This document shows positions 35,988-38,421 of a DNA stretch of 38,421 nucleotides, in pieces. Source of the stretch: Candidatus Arcticimaribacter sp. (GTDB lineage: Bacteria > Bacteroidota > Bacteroidia > Flavobacteriales > Flavobacteriaceae); NCBI GenBank assembly GCA_011526265.1, contig WTJN01000185.1, forward strand, positions 1-38,421, in the 5' to 3' direction. The translations under genes were made by a program, and so were the position numbers. Below the pieces are notes generated by a model. That model saw only the letters and a list, made by a program, of their open reading frames with translations, was not told the DNA's origin and did no database searches. How positions within the stretch are numbered: position 1 is the stretch's first letter; every line of letters starts with the position of its first letter.

Positions 35988-37009
35988 TAGTAGTTATCGG
36001 TCTGGAGGCGGTTGTATTGACCCCGGCGATTGCGTCGGTAGACACTGAAATCGAAGGTTACAAACAACTCAAAAATACTGGGTGAAAACACAGCACCGGG
36101 CGATTGAAAAGGGAAATTGTAGAGGATCCCAAAATCAAAATTTTCGACGGCCAAACCAATGGAAATACCCACATTGTTGAGCGCAAAATTATTTAACGCA
36201 GCAGCTTGCTGGCTCATTCCAACAGAAAACTCCCCCAACTGAAAGTCTTGAGAAAGGTAAATCAACAAGGCATCGCCAAACTTGGTCAAAGATCCGTAGG
36301 TGTAGAGATAGGAATAACGTGGGAGGTACCTTCTCTCGTAAGGATTGAGATCAAATTCATAGGCGCCTTGCACCGATATTTGAATGGGCATTTCGAACGG
36401 TACTTCTTTGTTGTATGACGTGTTGGGTCGATTGAGATGCTTGAGCGAAAGTCCCGCCATAAAACGCTCGGAATGCAAAATAAAAGATGCCCCCAAGTCC
36501 ATGTAATTTACATTACTGATCACAGGAGCCAACGGGTCGATGGATTCTGTATTGATGAAACCGGTCGCCGTGTTGAGTTGGTCTTCAAAAATAAGATTCT
36601 CAGGATTGACCGAAGAACTCCCAAAACCAATGGTTACGGCAGGTAAAAAATAAAGATCGTTGTCAAACTGTAACTTGTAGACATAACTCAGGTTAGCCAG
36701 ATTAATGGTCATCCCTGTATTCTGGATTTTGAACGAGTTGATATCGGCCCCCAAGCTGAAGTTCTGGTTGTCGAACGAAAGTGCTCCATAGACGTATTTA
36801 TTGTCCATCTTGTCGAACTCGTTCAACTTCATTTGGTTGTAGAGCACCCCAACTTTGTTCAGGTTATTCAACCCAAAATAACTGGGGTTGGTTTTGTGCA
36901 TAAACTTCGAGTGGTTGACAATGTATTCGTCTTGTGCCGTCACCAACAAAGGCAGCAGCAGTAAACTACTGAACAACATCCATCGGTATGTCTTGGTCCT
37001 ACGCCCCAT
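35984..37009 (-). CDS. PorP/SprF family type IX secretion system membrane protein
   Basis: 341 aa: signal peptide, QDEYIVNHSKFMHKTNPSYFGLNNLNKVGVLYNQMKL..., beta-barrel ending FVTFDFSVYRRNRRGQYNRL. Confidence 0.88.
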   Translation of the reverse strand: MGRRTKTYRWMLFSSLLLLPLLVTAQDEYIVNHSKFMHKTNPSYFGLNNLNKVGVLYNQMKLNEFDKMDNKYVYGALSFDNQNFSLGADINSFKIQNTGMTINLANLSYVYKLQFDNDLYFLPAVTIGFGSSSVNPENLIFEDQLNTATGFINTESIDPLAPVISNVNYMDLGASFILHSERFMAGLSLKHLNRPNTSYNKEVPFEMPIQISVQGAYEFDLNPYERRYLPRYSYLYTYGSLTKFGDALLIYLSQDFQLGEFSVGMSQQAAALNNFALNNVGISIGLAVENFDFGILYNFPFQSPGAVFSPSIFELFVTFDFSVYRRNRRGQYNRLQTDNYY

Positions 37010-38421
37010 TAGTTAATGATGATAAAGGTTCCACTCTTCTCAATCTCTGTTTCACCGTCTAAGAGTACACCGTAGGCTGTGTAGATATAATAGGGCGAGT
37101 ATGGAGCATTTTCGCCATTCCAACCGGTGATATTGATGCCTTGAATATTGTTGGGGTCTGATTCTTCGGCATATTCATTATAAACGACATTTCCACGATA
37201 ATCGTATATCGTAAAGGTCATATTTAGGAATCCACTGAACAATGGCTTGAAGGTGTCGTTGACAAGGTCATTGTTGGGTGTAAATACGTTAGGCACCATC
37301 AGGTTGTATCCTTTTCCAACAGAGACTGGATAGGTGATTTCTTCCGAACAACCAATGTCGTTGTAAATACGCAAGGTGGCGAAATAGGTTCCAGACACTC
37401 CATAGGCGTGACGCACGGGAATGATGCTGTCAATAAGCGTCGGCACAATCTCTGGAGGCGTATTGTCTCCGAAAATCCACTCTGAAGTTACATACGGATC
37501 TGTTGATGTGTTTTCGAAAGTAACTTCCTCACGAGCCAAAATCACACTGGATGAGTTGAAGTTGGGTGAACTGTATCGGAAATTGGGTTCGCCAATGCCG
37601 CGGTTGATTTCGGTGGTGATCCAACATCCTTCTTCGTTTACGATGCGGAAGTTGGCCGAGTCAATGGCATTCACTATCGCAACCGACCATGAACGGTCGC
37701 TCAGACGCACAACGTCAGAATTCGGAATCAAAATGTCGTTGTAATAGAAACTCAAATTGCCATCGTTATTGTCGAAGATATCCACAATCAAGCGACCTTG
37801 CTGACCACGACACAAGTCTTCGTCTACATACGGGCCATCGATGATGTAGAGCTCTCGGTTGGGCGCTACTTGAATGATTTCTTCGTAATAGTTGTATTGG
37901 TTTTGCTGATCACAACGCGAACTCACGGATTCGATAACGATCTTATAGTTCCCTGGCAACAATCCATCAATTGATGTTCTGTTGGTGAAATCAGGATTGC
38001 CATTGGTGCCATCCAGTGGTCGGTAACCAATAGAACTATCGGCATTGAGGTAACGTGGATCTTCGGCGTACCAGTAAATATTGTAGGGCAACTGTCCACC
38101 GTTGATGTTTACGGCTATTTTTCCGTTGATTCCTCCACTACTACAATCTGGTGAGAGCGACTTGGTCAATACACCAACTTCATCCGGATCTGGAATTGCG
38201 CCAGTGACGACGATTGGAGGGATACGGTCAATGACCTCATAAGTAATCTCACTGGTACTATCATCACAGGAACAGAATGCATATCCGTTATTGTCAATCA
38301 CACGCAAACAATAATTTCCAGGATATGCGGGATCAATTGATGATCCGTAGAACAATTGCGACGGCTCACTTGGATCATTTGGTGTAAAGGTCCATTCGTA
38401 TTGGTATTCACCGTTGGGGAA
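37009..38421 (-). CDS. Large T9SS-exported adhesin, C-terminal part: SprB-like repeat, PKD-like domain and gliding motility-associated type B C-terminal sorting domain
   Basis: Frame stays open to the right window edge (FPNGEYQYEWTFTPNDPSEPSQLFYGSSIDPAYPGNYCLRVIDNNG...), so the tracked start at 38355 is not real. C-terminus VPNVFTPNNDLVNDTFKPLFSGFLNMTFTIYDYRGNVVYNEY...GWNGENAPYSPYYIYTAYG. Confidence 0.9.
   Translation of the reverse strand, partial: FPNGEYQYEWTFTPNDPSEPSQLFYGSSIDPAYPGNYCLRVIDNNGYAFCSCDDSTSEITYEVIDRIPPIVVTGAIPDPDEVGVLTKSLSPDCSSGGINGKIAVNINGGQLPYNIYWYAEDPRYLNADSSIGYRPLDGTNGNPDFTNRTSIDGLLPGNYKIVIESVSSRCDQQNQYNYYEEIIQVAPNRELYIIDGPYVDEDLCRGQQGRLIVDIFDNNDGNLSFYYNDILIPNSDVVRLSDRSWSVAIVNAIDSANFRIVNEEGCWITTEINRGIGEPNFRYSSPNFNSSSVILAREEVTFENTSTDPYVTSEWIFGDNTPPEIVPTLIDSIIPVRHAYGVSGTYFATLRIYNDIGCSEEITYPVSVGKGYNLMVPNVFTPNNDLVNDTFKPLFSGFLNMTFTIYDYRGNVVYNEYAEESDPNNIQGINITGWNGENAPYSPYYIYTAYGVLLDGETEIEKSGTFIIIN

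Noticed and set aside
1-38421. Search for tRNAs, rRNAs, CRISPR arrays, IS elements, phage or defence genes
   Set aside because: None recognised by eye; intergenic gaps are short and explained by promoters, terminators or the riboswitch. A tRNAscan/Infernal run would settle small RNAs.

Overview
The window reads as ordinary chromosomal DNA from a Bacteroidetes (Flavobacteriia-like) genome. It is gene-dense and mostly housekeeping, with no transposons, phage genes, CRISPR arrays, tRNAs or rRNAs that I could recognise. Supported content: a DEAD-box helicase; purB, carB and purL; ribosomal proteins L34 (too short for the ORF track) and L31 type B; a cobalamin riboswitch upstream of a BtuB-like TonB receptor, with a DUF6580-like membrane protein nearby; an MtaB-type methylthiotransferase; a GT2/phosphohexomutase/ABC exporter/RsmB-like gene cluster; a fatty-acid module (acyl-CoA synthetase, MarR regulator, acyl-CoA dehydrogenase); secreted S41 and M28 peptidases; and a type IX secretion pair (gliding-motility-type adhesin C-terminus plus PorP/SprF) running off the right edge. 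I found no convincing undescribed multi-gene system. The best second-look signals are: (i) three convergent gene pairs whose stop codons interlock in exactly 4 bp, plus a fourth convergent pair overlapping by 26 bp; (ii) a perfect 17-bp-arm composite palindrome upstream of the MarR gene; (iii) two genes whose TAnnTTTG promoter motif ends 5 nt before the ATG, suggesting leaderless mRNAs; (iv) the riboswitch/BtuB/DUF6580 arrangement; and (v) the T9SS adhesin/PorP pair joined by a TAATG junction. All functional assignments come from reading the translated sequences; no database search was run.
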